Of a DNA stretch of 5,624 bases, positions 3,881-5,624 are shown piece by piece (position 1 is the first letter of the stretch; every line of letters begins with the position of its first letter). The notes under the pieces are model-generated. The model was given only the letters and a program-made list of their open reading frames with translations. It searched no databases and was not told where the DNA came from. The translations under genes and the position numbers were made by a program. Origin of the DNA: Actinomycetes bacterium (GTDB taxonomy: Bacteria; Actinomycetota; Acidimicrobiia; Acidimicrobiales; Palsa-688); contig JAKAXG010000336.1 of NCBI GenBank assembly GCA_021827225.1, forward strand, positions 1 to 5,624. The letters run 5' to 3'.

Positions 3881-5624
3881 GCCCCAACGACTCCTCCGGC
3901 ACCACCAGGGACAACGAGGCCGAACAGGCGCTGAGGTCCCCCAACCCCGGCGGAGGGCCGGGAAGCGGGCTGAGATGGCGGCCCGGGACCGGGGTGCCGG
4001 GCTGGAGGCGGGTGGCCAGCGCTCTCGGAGTCCGGATCAACGCCATGGCCTACCTGCCCAAGTGGCTGATCCTGGCGTCGGTCATCGGGGTGATCGCCGG
4101 ACTCGGGGCCATCGTGTTCTACGAGGCCCTGAAGCTGGCGACCGACCTGTTCCTCGGTGTGCTGGCCGGGTACAAGCCCCCGTCGCCGGCGGGCGAAGGG
4201 GGCGGGGCCGGGACGGGTCACTACGTAAGAGCCTGGGCCATACCCCTGGTGGTGATGCTGGGCGGCCTGCTGGCCGGCTTCATCGTCTTCACCTGGGCCC
4301 CGGAGGCGGAGGGCCACGGCACCGACGCCGCCATCGACGCCGTTCACCACAACCCGCGGGGCATCCGGCTGAGGGCGGTGATCATCAAGATCGTGGCCTC
4401 CGCCATCACCATCGGGGCGGGTGGTTCGGGCGGACGGGAGGGACCGACGGCCCAGATCAGCGCCGGGTTCGGCTCGCTGCTGGCCCGCCTCCTCGACCTT
4501 TCCCCCGAGGATGGCCGGATCGCCGTGTCGGTCGGTATCGGGTCGGGGATCGGGGCCATATTCAGCGCCCCGCTGGGAGGGGCGGTGCTGGCCGCCGATA
4601 TCGTCTACCGCGACGACTTCGAGTTCTCGGCGCTGCTGCCGGGCACCTTCGCGTCGATAATCGCCTACGCCATCTTCGGCGCCGTGTTCGGGTACTCCCC
4701 GCTGTTCGCCATACCCGGCGGCTACAGCTTCCACCAGCCCCTGCAACTGTTGTGGTTCGCCATGATCGGATTGCTGGCCGGGGGGATCGGCCTGCTGTAC
4801 TCCAGGTCCTTCTACGGCCTGGTGTCCCTCACCGTCAAGATGCCGTTCACCCGCAAGCTGCGCCCCGCCGTCGGCGCCCTGGCCGTGGGCCTGCTGGCCC
4901 TGTGGCTGCCGGAGGTGCTCGGCACCGGCTACGGCTGGGTGCAGAAGGGCCTGAGCGGCGAGTTGCTGCACACGCCCATCTACATCATCCTCCTGCTTCC
5001 ACTGGTACGGATCCTGGCCACCTCCCTGTCCATCGGCACGGGCGGGTCCGGCGGCGTGTTCGGGCCGGGCATGGTGATCGGGGCGTTCACCGGCCTGGCC
5101 GTGTGGCGCATCCTCGAGCCGTTCGCCCCGGCGGTGGGCCACGACCCGGCGCCCTTCGTGATCGTCGGCATGATGGCGATGTTCGGCGGGATAGCCAGGG
5201 CGCCGCTGGCGGTGATGCTGATGGTGGCCCAGATGACCGGCAGCATCGCCCTCCTGGCCCCGGCCATGGTGGCCGTGGCGATCGCCTGGTTCATCGTCGG
5301 GCGAAGCGATGACAGCATCTACCGCTCGCAGCTGAAGAGCCGGGCGGACTCGGTGTCGAGCCGGCTGGAGGCCGGGCTGCCGACGCTGGCCACCCTCAGG
5401 GTGTCGGCGGTCATGAGCCCGCCCCGGGCCGTCCTCCACGAGCGCACGCCGGCCCACGAGGCGCTGCAGGTGCTCGAGGCGATGGGTCTGCCCGGCGCAC
5501 CCGTCGTCGACCCGCACTCCACCTACCTCGGCACCGTTGAGACGGCGGGACTGGCCCAGCAGGCTGAGGTCGACGGGGCCACGGTCAGCTCCCTCGTCGA
5601 CACCACCACCCAGACCGTGGCCGC
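3877..5624 (+). CDS. ClC-family chloride channel or Cl-/H+ antiporter with C-terminal CBS domain (runs off the right edge)
   Basis: ClC proteins are homodimeric inner-membrane transporters or channels for chloride and related anions. The 582 codons in the window hold a hydrophilic Pro/Gly-rich N terminus (1-60), the membrane domain (about 63-475; first segments WLILASVIGVIAG and AWAIPLVVMLGGLLAG), and the start of a CBS domain (from about 507, VSAVMSPP) cut by the window edge. CBS domains often bind nucleotides and regulate gating. Anion-path motifs are visible: GHGTD at 146-150 (GSGIP in E. coli), GGREGPTAQ with gating Glu188, and GGSGGVFGPG at 389-398 (GxFxP type). The position of the E. 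coli proton glutamate Glu203 seems to be Ile242, next to Asp241, and the usual EMTG is QMTG (Gln452). Chloride is therefore likely but coupling to protons is uncertain. A TAG at 3874 closes the frame, so ATG 3877 is the first possible ATG; it lacks a ribosome binding site. ATG 4045, just before the first membrane segment, is an alternative start. Confidence 0.93.
   Translation, partial: MSPNDSSGTTRDNEAEQALRSPNPGGGPGSGLRWRPGTGVPGWRRVASALGVRINAMAYLPKWLILASVIGVIAGLGAIVFYEALKLATDLFLGVLAGYKPPSPAGEGGGAGTGHYVRAWAIPLVVMLGGLLAGFIVFTWAPEAEGHGTDAAIDAVHHNPRGIRLRAVIIKIVASAITIGAGGSGGREGPTAQISAGFGSLLARLLDLSPEDGRIAVSVGIGSGIGAIFSAPLGGAVLAADIVYRDDFEFSALLPGTFASIIAYAIFGAVFGYSPLFAIPGGYSFHQPLQLLWFAMIGLLAGGIGLLYSRSFYGLVSLTVKMPFTRKLRPAVGALAVGLLALWLPEVLGTGYGWVQKGLSGELLHTPIYIILLLPLVRILATSLSIGTGGSGGVFGPGMVIGAFTGLAVWRILEPFAPAVGHDPAPFVIVGMMAMFGGIARAPLAVMLMVAQMTGSIALLAPAMVAVAIAWFIVGRSDDSIYRSQLKSRADSVSSRLEAGLPTLATLRVSAVMSPPRAVLHERTPAHEALQVLEAMGLPGAPVVDPHSTYLGTVETAGLAQQAEVDGATVSSLVDTTTQTVA

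Noticed and set aside
3769..5517. A 582-codon minus-strand open frame and a 445-codon plus-strand frame (3975-5312) over the ClC gene
   Set aside because: Both are Arg/Gly/His/Pro-rich with no membrane segments or motifs, while the overlapping frame from 3877 carries all the ClC signatures. They are shadow frames.

Overview
The window is strongly G+C-rich, with third codon positions almost always G or C. It looks like chromosomal DNA from an actinobacterium. Two things support this: the acyl-CoA dehydrogenase reads very like the mycobacterial FadE25 type, and several genes lack a Shine-Dalgarno sequence but have a -10-like hexamer just ahead of the start, the pattern of leaderless transcripts common in Actinomycetota. 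An acidimicrobial or other uncultured lineage is possible, but that is only an inference. I see no mobile element, tRNA, rRNA or CRISPR array.

Layout. Bases 1-564 (minus strand) hold the N-terminal 188 codons of fabD, malonyl-CoA:ACP transacylase, which continues beyond the left edge. It is transcribed divergently from a complete acyl-CoA dehydrogenase (626-1771, plus). The 61-base gap between them carries a perfect 12-bp palindrome that overlaps the dehydrogenase -10 element, so synthesis and breakdown of fatty acids may share one control site. Next comes a lipoprotein with an N-acetylmuramoyl-L-alanine amidase (Amidase_3) domain (about 1835-2773, plus). Its signal peptide is in frame but has no ATG, GTG or TTG start, and one zinc-ligand histidine appears to be tyrosine. 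Convergent with it is a small secreted protein of unknown function (2856-3524, minus), which has a good promoter about 130 bases upstream of its start.

The region 3525-3876 is a divergent intergenic stretch. It holds that promoter and leader, an inverted repeat, and a possible 30-codon leader ORF that overlaps the next gene by ATGA. From 3877 to the right edge (plus) runs a ClC-family chloride channel or antiporter, cut off inside its first CBS domain.

The genes do not form one obvious pathway. fabD and the dehydrogenase relate to fatty acids, the amidase lipoprotein and the secreted protein to the cell envelope, and the ClC protein to ion transport. I found no convincing new multigene system. 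The most unusual signals are the two apparent lesions in the amidase and the regulatory structures in the two divergent intergenic regions.
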